Shown: positions 1 through 8,530, numbered from the stretch's first letter. The stretch: DNA of 64,000 nt from Candidatus Binatia bacterium (GCA_036563615.1 DATCMB010000019.1:124001-188000), one strand, 5' to 3'. A program made the numbers and translations. Notes: generated by a model from the sequence alone, not told the origin.

Positions 1-195
1 CTGATGCGGCTGTCGCTGCCGGTCGCGGTGGCGCTGGTCGCGACGCTGATCGGCGGCGAGGCGATCCTGCCGCGGCTGCGCGACCTGGACGGCGAGGACG
101 CGCGCTTCGCGCGCCTGCACCAGGTCTCGGCGATGCTCAACACGACGACGCTCGCGGCGCTGCTGCTCGCCGTCGCCGGGGCGGTGCTGCGCTGA
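1..195 (+). CDS. C-terminal end of a small membrane protein, DUF4149/TMEM205-like (partial)
   Basis: The reading frame is open to the first base of the window, so the true start lies upstream. The visible 64 residues hold a hydrophobic segment ending in GGEAILPRL, a short polar stretch with the pattern FARLHQVSAMLN, and a final hydrophobic helix (about residues 46-63). An 'F-x-x-L-H-x-x-S-x-x-L-N' linker between two helices is typical of DUF4149/TMEM205-like four-helix membrane proteins of unknown function. The family call rests on this one motif and is tentative. Confidence 0.55.
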   Translation: MMRLSLPVAVALVATLIGGEAILPRLRDLDGEDARFARLHQVSAMLNTTTLAALLLAVAGAVLR

Positions 196-206
196 GCGTG
201 CGCACC

Positions 207-983
207 TCAGGCCGGGCGGGCGAGCACGAACGCCGCCGCCTCGTACGAGAACGTCACGCGGTCGCCGTCGCGGCGCACCGTGATGCCGGCGAGGTCTTCG
301 TCGGCGCAGGCCGCGACCATTCGTCGCAGCTCCTCCGCCACCTCGGCGGTCGGTCCGCCGTGCTCGATCCACTCCTCGACCTCGACCGCGAACGGCGACC
401 TGAAGGCGAACGCGACCTCGACGCCCGCTGCGTCGAACAGCGCGCGGAGCTCGCTCTCCGACAGCGCGTGCGCATGCGAAGGGTCGCACAGGCGCTCCAT
501 CCGATCGCGGTACGCGGCCTTCGCCGCGTCCTCGGGGCCGAGCATGTCGGCGATCACGATCTTCGCGCCCGGACGCGCGACCCGCACCATCTCGGCGAGC
601 ACGCGCTCGGGCCGCGCGAAGTGGTGGAACGCCGCGCGGCAGCAGACGACGTCGAAGCTCGCGTCGGGGAAGGGCAGCGCCTCGGCGTCACCGGAGCGGA
701 ACTCGACGTTGGCGATGCCGCGGCGCGCCGCCTCCGCGCGCGCGAGCGCGAGCATCGCGTCGGTCGCGTCGAAGCCGGTCGCGTGCGCGGCGCGCGTCGC
801 GAGCGTCATGGTGAGGAAGCCCGGGCCGCACGCGACGTCGAGCGCGCGGTCGCCCGGCTTGGCGCCGCTCAGCGCAACGAGGCCGTCGAGGCCCTTCTGG
901 TCCGTGGTCTGGCGCATGCGCGCGTAGATCTCTGCTTGACGCGTGAACTGCGCGCGCACCGTGTCGACGTTCGCCTCGCTCAT
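207..983 (-). CDS. Class I SAM-dependent methyltransferase (UbiE/COQ5-like fold)
   Basis: 258 aa. A Rossmann-type SAM-binding site is visible: motif I VACGPGFLT (about residues 50-58), an acidic residue after strand 2 (GFDATD), motif II-like SGDAEALPFPDASFD and then VCCRAAFHHF, followed by VARPGAKIVIADML. This order (GxGxG-like loop, 'AEALPFPDxSFD', 'FHHF') is typical of methyltransferase_11 enzymes acting on small molecules such as quinones, lipids or natural products. The substrate cannot be read from the sequence. It is a single gene transcribed away from the multicopper oxidase; the start ATG has no obvious Shine-Dalgarno. Confidence 0.85.
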   Translation of the reverse strand: MSEANVDTVRAQFTRQAEIYARMRQTTDQKGLDGLVALSGAKPGDRALDVACGPGFLTMTLATRAAHATGFDATDAMLALARAEAARRGIANVEFRSGDAEALPFPDASFDVVCCRAAFHHFARPERVLAEMVRVARPGAKIVIADMLGPEDAAKAAYRDRMERLCDPSHAHALSESELRALFDAAGVEVAFAFRSPFAVEVEEWIEHGGPTAEVAEELRRMVAACADEDLAGITVRRDGDRVTFSYEAAAFVLARPA

Positions 984-1089
984 GGGCGAGGATCGTGCAC
1001 CGAGGCGGCGCGGGACGCCAGCGCGCGCTCTCCACGCCCGTGTCCTAGAGGAGCGCGCCCCTCGGGACGATGAGATTCACGTAGCGACG

Positions 1090-1097
1090 AAAGGAGG
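1090..1097 (+). promoter_or_regulatory. Strong Shine-Dalgarno for the multicopper oxidase
   Basis: AAAGGAGG ends 5 nt before the ATG at 1103. It fixes that start, and contrasts with the many genes in this window that have no ribosome binding site. Confidence 0.8.
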
Positions 1098-1102
1098 CTC
1101 CC

Positions 1103-2695
1103 ATGTCGAAGCGCACCCGCGATCGGGATCGAGCTCGGGAGGCGCGCACGCTCTCGCGCCGAAGCTTCGTCGGCGGTGGCGCGGCCCTCGCCGTGCTGGG
1201 CGGCGCCGCGCTCGCACGCCGCGGCGGTGCCCCTCCGAGCGCGCTCGCCGCGACGGGCGCGACGGCGCCGTCCGCGTCGCCCGCGGCGGACGCCGAGCGA
1301 GCCTACGTGCCGCGACCCGGGCGGACGGAGTACGCGCTGTCGGTCGAGCAGGTCACGCTCGACCCCGACGGCGAGAAGGAGATGCCGGCGATCACGGTCA
1401 ACGGCACGCTGCCCGGTCCCGAGATCCGGGTGCGCGAGGGCGAGATCTTCCGCGCCGTGGTCGCGAACCGGCTCGCCGACTCGCCGACCACGATCCACTG
1501 GCACGGGCTGCTCGTTCCGGCCGCGATGGACGGCGTGCCCGACATCTCGAACGTTCCGATCGCGCCGCGCGGCACGTACGTCTACGAGTACCCGATCCGC
1601 CAGAGCGGCACCTATTGGTACCACTCGCACGTCGGCTTCCAGGAGCAGCAGGGGATGTTCGGCGCCTTCGTGATCGAGGCGAAGGACGATCCCGTGCGCG
1701 CCGAGCACGACGTCGTCGTCCTGATGAGCGACTGGCTGCACCGCTCGCCGATGCAGGTGTTCGAGGAGCTGCGCGGCAAGAAGAACGGCGACGAAAGCGG
1801 CGCTGCCGCGAACGCTGGCGGCGCGAACGCCGCCGAGCCGCGCGGCAACGGTGGCGCCACGCCGGGCATGAAGATGGACGCGAGCGGCGCCAAGCCCGAT
1901 CTCGCGGACGTCAAGTACAGCTCGTTCCTCCTGAACGGCAAGGCTCCGAACGCGCCCTGGACCTTCGCCGCGCAGCCGGGCGAGCGCATCCGCCTGCGCC
2001 TCATCAACTCGGGCGCCTCGACCTTCTTCCGCGTCTCGCTCGACGAGCACCCGCTCGAGGTCGTGCACGCCGACGGTCTCGCGGTCGAGCCGGTGACCGT
2101 CGAGCAGATCCTGATGGGCAACGCCGAGTGCTACGACGTCGTCGTCAAGCTCACGAAATCCGGCAGCTACACGCTGCACGCGGTCGCGCAGGACGGCTCC
2201 GGGCAGGCGATCGGCGTGCTGCACACGCCGGACGCGAAGCCGCAGCCGAACCGCAGCATGCCCGCAGCGGCGCCTGAGAGCCGCACGCTGCGCTACGCGC
2301 AGCTACGCGCGCCCGCGCCGACCGTGCTGCCCGCGGGCGAGACGCGCCGCTTCCGCCTGCCGCTGCAGGGCGACATGAAGGGCTACGTCTGGATGATCGA
2401 CGGCCAGGCGTGGCCCGACGCCGACCCGCTGGTGATCAAGCCGGGCGATCGCGTCGAGCTCGAGCTCGTCAATCAATCGATGATGTGGCACCCGATGCAC
2501 CTGCACGGGCACTTCTTCCGCGTCCTGCAGGGCGCGGGCGACTTCTGCCCGCTCAAGCACACGGTCAGCGTCGCGCCCGGCGAGACCATCCGCATCGAGT
2601 TCGCGGCCGACAACCCGGGCCGCTGGTTCTTCCACTGCCACAACCTCTACCACCTCGAGGCCGGCATGGCGCGGGAGTTCGTCTACGAGGTGTGA
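1103..2695 (+). CDS. Tat-exported multicopper oxidase (CopA/laccase-like)
   Basis: 530 aa. The N-terminus has a twin-arginine signal (SRRSFVGGG, then an Ala/Leu-rich core), so the enzyme should be exported folded. All four copper-ligand blocks are present: HWHG (residues 132-135), HSH (174-176), HPMHLHGHFF (from 463) and HCHNLYHLEAGM (511-522), which supply the type 2/3 trinuclear cluster and the type 1 site with an axial Met. The layout is three cupredoxin domains. A low-complexity Gly/Ala/Asn insertion with a small Met cluster (PGMKMD) lies near residues 230-275; CopA-type periplasmic copper oxidases often carry Met-rich inserts there. Likely roles are periplasmic Cu(I) oxidation/copper tolerance or laccase-like phenol oxidation. 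It is a single gene, but the window also encodes CsoR and a Cus-like pump. Confidence 0.92.
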   Translation: MSKRTRDRDRAREARTLSRRSFVGGGAALAVLGGAALARRGGAPPSALAATGATAPSASPAADAERAYVPRPGRTEYALSVEQVTLDPDGEKEMPAITVNGTLPGPEIRVREGEIFRAVVANRLADSPTTIHWHGLLVPAAMDGVPDISNVPIAPRGTYVYEYPIRQSGTYWYHSHVGFQEQQGMFGAFVIEAKDDPVRAEHDVVVLMSDWLHRSPMQVFEELRGKKNGDESGAAANAGGANAAEPRGNGGATPGMKMDASGAKPDLADVKYSSFLLNGKAPNAPWTFAAQPGERIRLRLINSGASTFFRVSLDEHPLEVVHADGLAVEPVTVEQILMGNAECYDVVVKLTKSGSYTLHAVAQDGSGQAIGVLHTPDAKPQPNRSMPAAAPESRTLRYAQLRAPAPTVLPAGETRRFRLPLQGDMKGYVWMIDGQAWPDADPLVIKPGDRVELELVNQSMMWHPMHLHGHFFRVLQGAGDFCPLKHTVSVAPGETIRIEFAADNPGRWFFHCHNLYHLEAGMAREFVYEV

Positions 2696-2704
2696 GCCGC
2701 GGCG

Positions 2705-3421
2705 CTAGACGAGGCGCAGGACCTCGGGGATGTGGCGGATGACGTGCCGCGGCCGCACCGGCTCCGCCGGCGGCGGCTTGTCGTCGCGATGCCACAGCAG
2801 AACCGAGCGCAGCCCGACGCGGTTCGCGCCGGCGACGTCCTGCGGCAGCGAGTCGCCGACGAACAGCGCTTCCTGCGGCGCGCAGCCCGCGCGCTCGAGC
2901 GCCTGGTGGAAGATGCCGGTGTCGGGCTTGCACGAGCGCGCCGCCTCGCTCGACAGCAGCGAGTCGAAGCACGGGCGCAGGCCGCCGAGATCGATCAGGT
3001 GGTGCAGGTCGTCCTCGTCGATGTTGCTGACGATGCCGAGGTGAAAGCCGCGTGAGCGCAGCTCCTGCAGCGTCTCGACGACGCCCTGGCGCAGCTTGAA
3101 GGCGCGCGCGCGGCGCTCGTGCTGGATCGCGAACCAGCGCTCGACCTGGTCCTCGTTGAGGGTCACGCCGACGCCGCGCGCCATGCCGCGGATCGCGTCC
3201 GCGAAGAAGTCGCGGTGCAGGTAGTACGGCCGCTCGAGGTAGTCGCGGAACGCCGCGGCGGTCGCCTCGCGGTGCGCCCGCGCGAGCTCGGCCGTGCTCG
3301 CCTCGATGCCGATCTCGCGCGCGAAGCACTCGAGCGACTCGAGCTGCGCCGCGGCGAGGTCCGCGTAGTCGAACAGGGTTCCGCCGAAGTCGAAGAGGAC
3401 GGCCTTGGTCTCTGCGCTCAC
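2705..3421 (-). CDS. HAD-superfamily hydrolase
   Basis: 238 aa, GTG start. HAD motif I is VLFDFGGTLFDY with the nucleophile at Asp11; motif II is GIVSNIDE, motif III the Lys of SCKPDTGIF and motif IV FVGDSLPQD. The helical cap between motifs I and II marks subfamily I (haloacid dehalogenase/phosphoglycolate phosphatase-like). The Asp normally two residues after the nucleophile (DxD) is Gly here (DFG). In phosphatases that second Asp is the general acid/base, so activity may be altered, although DFGGTL variants are common in the family. TAGAGT lies 8 nt before the GTG, consistent with a short or absent leader. Substrate unknown. Confidence 0.85.
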   Translation of the reverse strand: MSAETKAVLFDFGGTLFDYADLAAAQLESLECFAREIGIEASTAELARAHREATAAAFRDYLERPYYLHRDFFADAIRGMARGVGVTLNEDQVERWFAIQHERRARAFKLRQGVVETLQELRSRGFHLGIVSNIDEDDLHHLIDLGGLRPCFDSLLSSEAARSCKPDTGIFHQALERAGCAPQEALFVGDSLPQDVAGANRVGLRSVLLWHRDDKPPPAEPVRPRHVIRHIPEVLRLV

Positions 3422-3675
3422 GGCGGACGACTCTAGCCGCGACCATCAAGTCGCGCACGCGAGCTGCCGAAACCCGTCGTGTCCGAGCGCGACACCGGAC
3501 GCGTGGCGCGCGCGACGCTCGACCCTCCGGGCGCCGCGCGGCTCGCCGCGATGAGGGGCCTCCGCCCACGGCCCCGCAGCGGAGTCCGCGGGACGGCGCA
3601 CCGTGCCCCGTCGCCGTCCCGCGGACCACGCCGCGCTTGCTCGGCCTCGGCACGACCGCTAGGTCGATTGCCCCA
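3422..3675. other. Divergent intergenic region between HAD hydrolase and MoxR ATPase
   Basis: About 250 bp holding the promoters of both flanking genes. I see no ORF with coding character and no RNA gene. The MoxR-side promoter boxes are listed separately. Confidence 0.5.
3637..3665 (+). promoter_or_regulatory. Putative sigma70-type promoter of the MoxR gene
   Basis: TTGCTC (3637-3642), 17 bp spacer, TAGGTC (3660-3665), then only 10 nt to the ATG at 3676. No Shine-Dalgarno is visible, so the transcript would be leaderless or nearly so. Confidence 0.45.
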
Positions 3676-4557
3676 ATGGCCAAGGACAACGGATTCGAGC
3701 GCTTCAAGGGGACTCCCGGATACATCGCCTCCGGACCGCTGGTCGACGCAGTCAACTGCGCGATCGCGCTCGAGCGGCCGCTGCTGATCAAGGGCGAGCC
3801 GGGCACCGGCAAGACGGTTCTGGCGCGGCACGTCGCCGAGGGACTCGGCATGCCGCTGATCAGCTGGCACATCAAGTCGACCACCAAGGCGGCGGACGGC
3901 CTCTACGTCTACGACACCGTCCAGCGCCTCAACGACAGCCGCTTCGGCGGCGGCGACGTCTCCGACATCCGCCGCTACATCAAGCTCGGCCCGCTCGGGC
4001 AGGCGTTCGCCGCGGAGCAGCGCCACGTCCTGCTCATCGACGAGATCGACAAGGCGGACCTCGAGTTCCCGAACGACCTGCTGCACGAGCTCGACGAGAT
4101 GCGCTTCACCATCGTCGAGACCGGCGAGGAGATCGTCGCCAAGCAGCGGCCGGTCGTCATCATCACGTCGAACAACGAGAAGGAGCTGCCCGACGCCTTC
4201 CTGCGCCGGTGCATCTTCCACTTCATCGAGTTCCCGGACCGTCACCTGATGAAGCAGATCGTCGCGGTGCACCACAAGAACCTCGACGCGAAGCTGCTCG
4301 ACCAGGTGCTGATCAAGTTCTACTGGCTGCGCGAGCAGAGCGAGCTCCGCAAGAAGCCGTCGACCTCCGAGCTGGTCGACTGGATCGCCGTCCTGCTGCG
4401 CTCGGGCATCACCGCCGACCAGCTCGAGGCGCACATCCCGTTCGTCGGGGCGCTGCTCAAGAAGGAGCAGGACGTCGACGCGCTCACGACCTACGACGCG
4501 CGCGGCGGCAAGTACCCGACGAAGTGGAGCGAGCTCGGCCCGCGCTACAACCAGTAG
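3676..4557 (+). CDS. MoxR-family AAA+ ATPase
   Basis: 293 aa. Walker A is GEPGTGKT (residues 40-47), Walker B HVLLIDEID (117-125) and sensor 1 IITSNNEKELP, with the arginine-finger region LRRCIFHF. These are hallmarks of MoxR ATPases, which remodel or load cofactors into client proteins together with a von Willebrand factor A (VWA) partner. The frame is open further 5' to 3637, but residues before MAKDNGF look non-coding and the promoter boxes overlap them. The usual partner of this subfamily is a CoxE-like VWA protein; the only candidate is 4 kb downstream (8531-9721), separated by four unrelated genes. No CO dehydrogenase or other client is in the window. Confidence 0.88.
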   Translation: MAKDNGFERFKGTPGYIASGPLVDAVNCAIALERPLLIKGEPGTGKTVLARHVAEGLGMPLISWHIKSTTKAADGLYVYDTVQRLNDSRFGGGDVSDIRRYIKLGPLGQAFAAEQRHVLLIDEIDKADLEFPNDLLHELDEMRFTIVETGEEIVAKQRPVVIITSNNEKELPDAFLRRCIFHFIEFPDRHLMKQIVAVHHKNLDAKLLDQVLIKFYWLREQSELRKKPSTSELVDWIAVLLRSGITADQLEAHIPFVGALLKKEQDVDALTTYDARGGKYPTKWSELGPRYNQ

Positions 4558-4584
4558 CCGCGAGAGCACGCGAGCGAATCTGAC

Positions 4585-4962
4585 GTGGGCACCCCTCTCG
4601 ACCGCGAGCCCTACGTCAGCCTGGTAAGCTTCAAGCGCGACGGCACGCCGGTCGCGACGCCGGTGTGGGCCGCGCCGCTCGACGGCAAGCTCGTCGTCTT
4701 CACCCTGCGCGATTCGTTCAAGGTGAAGCGCATCCGGCGCAACCCGCGCGTGCGCGTCGCGGCGTGCAACGTGGTCGGCAAGGTGCGCGGTCCCTGGCAC
4801 GAGGGGACCTGCACGATCGTCACCGACCCGGAGCACGAGGCGCGCGCCTACGCGGCGCTCGACCGCAAGTACGGCTGGCAGATGCGTCTCGGCACGTTGC
4901 TGCGGCGTCTGGTCGGCGGGCTCGAGCGTCGCATGATCCTCGAGATCGCGCTCGACGGCTGA
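4585..4962 (+). CDS. PPOX-class, probably F420-dependent, oxidoreductase
   Basis: 125 aa, GTG start 27 nt after the MoxR stop, so probably cotranscribed. The split-barrel pattern is clear: YVSLVSFKRDGTPVATPVW, then VVFTLRDSFKVKRIRRNP (the Lys/Arg-rich strand that binds a flavin or F420 phosphate) and VRVAACNVVGKVRGPWHEG. This matches the Rv2061-type PPOX family, many members of which use F420H2 or bind F420, FMN or heme. Cofactor and substrate remain inferred. Length equals the family norm. Confidence 0.82.
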   Translation: MGTPLDREPYVSLVSFKRDGTPVATPVWAAPLDGKLVVFTLRDSFKVKRIRRNPRVRVAACNVVGKVRGPWHEGTCTIVTDPEHEARAYAALDRKYGWQMRLGTLLRRLVGGLERRMILEIALDG

Positions 4963-5170
4963 GGGTCGGCCGCCCCGCGGCGGACGGCGAGCGCGCGCCG
5001 GCGGCGCGCGTTTCCCAGCCGCGGGAAGCGGCGGCGCGCAGGATTCGGACGGGCGGGAAACCGCGCACCGCCGCTGCGCCGATTTCCCGAGAGAACTCGC
5101 CGGTCCCGCGCTTGCATGCCCCGACGGCATCTCACGCACGCGCCCGGGTGCGGCGCGGAAGGAGCCGTCC
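4963..5170. other. Intergenic region upstream of the WS/DGAT-CBS gene
   Basis: GC-rich with inverted CG-rich runs but no T-tract and no coding signal. A Shine-Dalgarno-like GAAGGAG at about 5158-5164 precedes the next ATG. Confidence 0.4.
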
Positions 5171-7108
5171 ATGACAGCGTCGCGGGCCGAGGTCGTCAGC
5201 CGAACGTCGGAGGGCGGATCGCCGGAGACCGTCGCGGAGCGCGTCCGCCGGCTGTCACCGCTCGACGCGGCATTCCTCTACTTCGAGCGGCCGAACCAGC
5301 TCCTGCACGTCGCGTGCATCGCCGAGGTCGAGGGCACGGTGCCGTTCCAGGAGCTCGTCGAGACCATCCGCGAGCGCCTGTGCGACCGGCTGCCGCGCTA
5401 CAGCGAGCGGCCGGTGCGCGCGACGCTCGATCTCGACCGACCCGCCTGGGAGCCCGACCCGACCTTCGACGTCCGCCGTCAAGTACGCCACATCGCGCTG
5501 CCGGCGCCCGGCGGCGAGGCCGAGCTGCGCGAGCTGATCGACACGCTGTTCATGGCGCCGCTCGATCGGCGGCATCCGCTCTGGGAGATCTACTTGATCG
5601 ACGGTCTCGCGAACGGCTCCTCCGTGCTGTTCAGCAAGGTGCACCACTGCATGATCGACGGCGTGAGCGGCGCGCAGATCATCGAGCTGGTCACCGACCC
5701 CGCGCGCGAGCCGCGCCGGCTCGAGAGCGCGTCCGGCGTCGGCGCGGCGGATCACGGCTCGACGTCCTGCTTGCTGCCCAACAACGGCGCGCTCGACGTG
5801 CGACCGAAGAGCGACGGTGGCGGGCTCGTCGGACGTCTCGGCTTGCCGGCGCCGTCGGAGGTGCTCGAGAACGTGCGCTCGCTCGGCGAGGCGATCAAGG
5901 CGATCGGCGGCCTGGTCCTCGAGCCCAACGATCCGCTGCCGTTCAACAAGCCGCTCAGCGATCGCCGGACCGTCGCGTGGACCAGCGTGCGGCTCGACGA
6001 CGTGCTCGCGATCCGCGGCCGCGCCGGCTGCAAGGCGAACGACGTGCTGCTGGCGATCATCGCCGGCGGGCTGCGACGCTATCTCGAAGCGCACGGTCTC
6101 GAGACGGCGGACCTGTGCGTGCGCGCCCTGGTTCCGGTGAGCGTACGGCGCAGCGAGGAGCGTCTGCAGCTCGGCAACCTCGTTTCCGCGATGCTGCCTC
6201 GTCTGCCGGTCGGCATCGCCGACCCGAAGGAGCGCCTCGCCGCGATCGCGAGCGAGACGCAGAATCTGAAGCTGCGCGGTCAGCCGCGCGCCGCGGGCAT
6301 GATGCTCGCGCTGGTCGGCGCGCTGCCGGCGCCGTTCGAGGCGCTGCTCGGACGGTTCGCGCCCGAGGGCCTCGTCGCGAACACGATCTGCACGAACGTC
6401 CCGGGTCCGCGCGAGGTGCGCTACCTGCTCGGGCACGAGGTGCGCGCGGTGCACGGGCTCGTGCCGCTCTTCCAGAGCATGGGCGTCGAGTTCGCGCTCC
6501 TGAGCTACGCCGGCAACGTGTCGATCACCGCGACCGCCGATCCGACCCTGGTGCCCGACCTCCTCGACCTGATGAGCGCCATCGACGCGTCGGCGCGCGA
6601 GCTGACGGACGCGTTCCTCGTCGAGGAAGCGCAAGAGGGCGCGCGCCGGCCGCTCGACGCCGAGGCTCCGGCGCCGCGCGTCGCGGACCTGATGACGAGC
6701 CCGGTGATCTGCATCCGCCCGTCGGACTCGCTGCTGCACGCGTTCCGCCTGATGCACGCGCGGCGGATCCGTCACCTGCCGGTGCTCGACGAGGCGGATC
6801 GTCTGGTCGGTCTCGTCACGCACCGCGACGTGCTCGCCGCGGCGTCGAGCTCGCTCGAGCGCGAGACGGTCGAGGCGCAGGTGCACGTGCTCGCCGGGAG
6901 CGAGGCGTCGGAGGTGATGGAGACGCAGCTCTGCGTCGCGTCGCCGCACGAGCCCGCGTCCGAGGCCGGCCTGCGGATGGTGGTGAACAAGATCGGCTGC
7001 CTGCCGGTGGTCGACGACGCGGGGCACGTGGTCGGCATCGTGACCGAGGAGGACTTCGTGCGCTGGGCGACCGAGCACATGGCGTCGGGGACGGCGCGGG
7101 CGGCGTGA
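5171..7108 (+). CDS. WS/DGAT-type acyltransferase fused to a C-terminal CBS-domain pair
   Basis: 645 aa, longer than the usual ~450-480 aa. Residues ~28-490 are a wax ester synthase/diacylglycerol acyltransferase: start pattern LSPLDAAFLYFE, HPLWEIYLIDG, catalytic HHCMIDG (residues 158-164, His-His-xxx-Asp-Gly) and TNVPGPREVRY in the C-terminal half. The family makes wax esters or triacylglycerol from acyl-CoA at the membrane. From about residue 504 two CBS motifs follow: VADLMTSPVICIRP ... RRIRHLPVLDEADRLVGLVTHRDVL, then ASEVMETQLCVASP ... KIGCLPVVDDAGHVVGIVTEEDF. CBS pairs bind adenine nucleotides and gate enzymes or transporters, so this looks like an acyltransferase under nucleotide (energy-charge) control. 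The frame is continuous with no internal stop, so it is one polypeptide. Confidence 0.9.
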   Translation: MTASRAEVVSRTSEGGSPETVAERVRRLSPLDAAFLYFERPNQLLHVACIAEVEGTVPFQELVETIRERLCDRLPRYSERPVRATLDLDRPAWEPDPTFDVRRQVRHIALPAPGGEAELRELIDTLFMAPLDRRHPLWEIYLIDGLANGSSVLFSKVHHCMIDGVSGAQIIELVTDPAREPRRLESASGVGAADHGSTSCLLPNNGALDVRPKSDGGGLVGRLGLPAPSEVLENVRSLGEAIKAIGGLVLEPNDPLPFNKPLSDRRTVAWTSVRLDDVLAIRGRAGCKANDVLLAIIAGGLRRYLEAHGLETADLCVRALVPVSVRRSEERLQLGNLVSAMLPRLPVGIADPKERLAAIASETQNLKLRGQPRAAGMMLALVGALPAPFEALLGRFAPEGLVANTICTNVPGPREVRYLLGHEVRAVHGLVPLFQSMGVEFALLSYAGNVSITATADPTLVPDLLDLMSAIDASARELTDAFLVEEAQEGARRPLDAEAPAPRVADLMTSPVICIRPSDSLLHAFRLMHARRIRHLPVLDEADRLVGLVTHRDVLAAASSSLERETVEAQVHVLAGSEASEVMETQLCVASPHEPASEAGLRMVVNKIGCLPVVDDAGHVVGIVTEEDFVRWATEHMASGTARAA

Positions 7109-7296
7109 GGGGGAGGGGATCGGCGGCGACGACCACGGCGGCGTGAGGCACTCGAGGCTGCGGCGCGGCGTCGTTGCTTGACGGCTTGACGCCGCGTCGC
7201 GGGCACGCCCGTGCGCACGCGGCCGCGCGGGGAGAGGGCGTGGCTGCGCTCGCGCGCGGGCTTGTGCGCGGCGACGGCGGCGGTAGGGTCGGACGC
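7109..7296. other. Intergenic region with tandem CTTGACG motifs and promoter
   Basis: Two copies of CTTGACG lie one base apart (7177-7183 and 7185-7191). Promoter-like boxes of the next gene follow. No ORF or hairpin terminator is evident. Confidence 0.4.
7262..7289 (+). promoter_or_regulatory. Putative promoter of the second PPOX gene
   Basis: TTGTGC (7262-7267), 16 bp spacer, TAGGGT (7284-7289), then 7 nt to the ATG at 7297. There is no Shine-Dalgarno, again suggesting a leaderless mRNA. Confidence 0.4.
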
Positions 7297-7755
7297 ATGT
7301 CCGACCTCGCCGCCCTCGACGCGCTGATCGCGCGCAGCGTCCGCACCGCGACCCCGGCGGTCGCGGACTCGGTCGCCTATCCCGACCGCCAGATGACCGG
7401 CGCCGAGCTCGTCGCGCTCGTGCGCGACGCCCGGCTGATCGCGATGGCGACCGTCGGCGAGAACGGCCAGCCGCACATCGCGCCGGTGCACGCCGAGCTC
7501 GACGGCACGACGCTGCGCCTCGTCGTCTACGAGAACGCCGTGCGCCGCGCCGACCTGCGCAAGAACCCGCGCGTCGCCTTCACCACCTGGAAGGACGGCG
7601 CCGCGGCGATCCTCTACGGACGCGCGCGCGAGGTGCCGGGCAGCCTGCGTCCGGCGCGGCCGGGACGCAGCGGCGCCGAGCGCCGCGTGGTGACGATCGA
7701 GGTCGCGCTGACGCGCGTCTACGCGATGCGGCCGCCCGAGCGGACGTCGTCCTAG
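7297..7755 (+). CDS. Pyridoxamine 5'-phosphate oxidase-like (PPOX) flavin/F420 protein
   Basis: 152 aa. Split-barrel signature: LIAMATVGENGQPHIAPVHAEL, then LVVYENAVRRADLRKNPRVAF (basic cofactor-phosphate strand), TTWKDGAAAILYGRAREV and a closing VVTIEVALTRVYAMRPPE. It is a small stand-alone PPOX protein of unknown substrate, distinct in sequence from the one at 4585. I chose the ATG at 7297 because the upstream extension in the same frame has no PPOX character and overlaps the promoter boxes. Its stop codon overlaps that of the convergent GNAT gene within one CTAG. Confidence 0.78.
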   Translation: MSDLAALDALIARSVRTATPAVADSVAYPDRQMTGAELVALVRDARLIAMATVGENGQPHIAPVHAELDGTTLRLVVYENAVRRADLRKNPRVAFTTWKDGAAAILYGRAREVPGSLRPARPGRSGAERRVVTIEVALTRVYAMRPPERTSS

Positions 7756-8420
7756 ACGCGGGCGGCGCGCGTGCCGTCGTGCGAGAGCGGCAGCCCGCGG
7801 CGCAGCGCGCCCGGGCGGCCGAGGAGAAAGAACGCGCGTCCGCTCGGCAGCGCGACGACCGGCGCCCAGCGGTAGTCGATGCCGCTGCGCTCGGTCGCGA
7901 CCAGGCTCGCGTAGTTCGCGCGGTCGATGAGGCGGCAGGTGAAGCTGCAGCCCCGCGCCGCGAGCTCGAGGTGCAGCGCACGCGCGATCACCTGCAGGAC
8001 GCGCTTGCCGCGGTGCTCGGGCATCACGTACGCGGCGTGGACGTAGCCGCCGTCCGGAGGAAGCGTGCAGAGCGTCAGGTCGAGCAGCTCGACCACCGTG
8101 CGGCTCCCCCAGATGTAGCCGGCGATCGCGCCGTCCGAGAGCGCGACCACGCCGACGTCGCCGCGCTCTGCGGCCCGCGCGACGCGCGCGCCCTCGACGT
8201 CGCCGACCCGCGCCGCGATCGCCGGCACGTCGTCGGGGTGCGCCAGACGCACCGTCAGCGCCGCCGCGGTCGGGACCTCGGGCGGCACCTGCGCGATCGG
8301 GCGCTCGCCGTAGATCAGGTCGAAGACGCGGACGCCGAGCCGCGCGACCAGCGGACCGAGCGTCCGGCGCGCGACCGTGACCACGGCGCTCGTGCCGCGG
8401 GCACTCTGCCGGGGCGTCAT
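7752..8420 (-). CDS. GNAT-family N-acetyltransferase
   Basis: 222 aa. The acetyl-CoA-binding core is visible in the middle: GYVHAAYVMPEHRGKRVLQV, i.e. beta-4 followed by the R/Q-x-x-G-x-G/A-type loop (here EHRGKR) and helix 3, then SFTCRLIDRANYASLVATERSG, matching GNAT beta-5/alpha-4. The first ~55 residues form a basic N-terminal extension of unclear role. A Shine-Dalgarno (AAGGAAGG) precedes the ATG. Acceptor unknown. The stop overlaps the PPOX stop at 7753-7755. Confidence 0.72.
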   Translation of the reverse strand: MTPRQSARGTSAVVTVARRTLGPLVARLGVRVFDLIYGERPIAQVPPEVPTAAALTVRLAHPDDVPAIAARVGDVEGARVARAAERGDVGVVALSDGAIAGYIWGSRTVVELLDLTLCTLPPDGGYVHAAYVMPEHRGKRVLQVIARALHLELAARGCSFTCRLIDRANYASLVATERSGIDYRWAPVVALPSGRAFFLLGRPGALRRGLPLSHDGTRAARV

Positions 8421-8492
8421 GCGCCCTTCCTTGGCAAGGGCGGGTGCAAAGCGCGAGCGGAGGACGCGTCGCGGGTCCGCGGCGGACGGGGT

Positions 8493-8521
8493 TTGCCAGG
8501 TCCCGGCGCGGCCGCTACTCG
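8493..8521 (+). promoter_or_regulatory. Putative promoter of the VWA (CoxE-like) gene
   Basis: TTGCCA (8493-8498), 17 bp spacer, TACTCG (8516-8521). The ATG at 8522 would directly abut the -10 box, so 8531 (9 nt downstream) is the more likely start of a leaderless message. Confidence 0.45.
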
Positions 8522-8530
8522 ATGCGCAGC

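Noticed and set aside
198..1073. A plus-strand open frame opposite the methyltransferase
   Set aside because: Arg-rich shadow; the minus strand carries the methyltransferase motifs.
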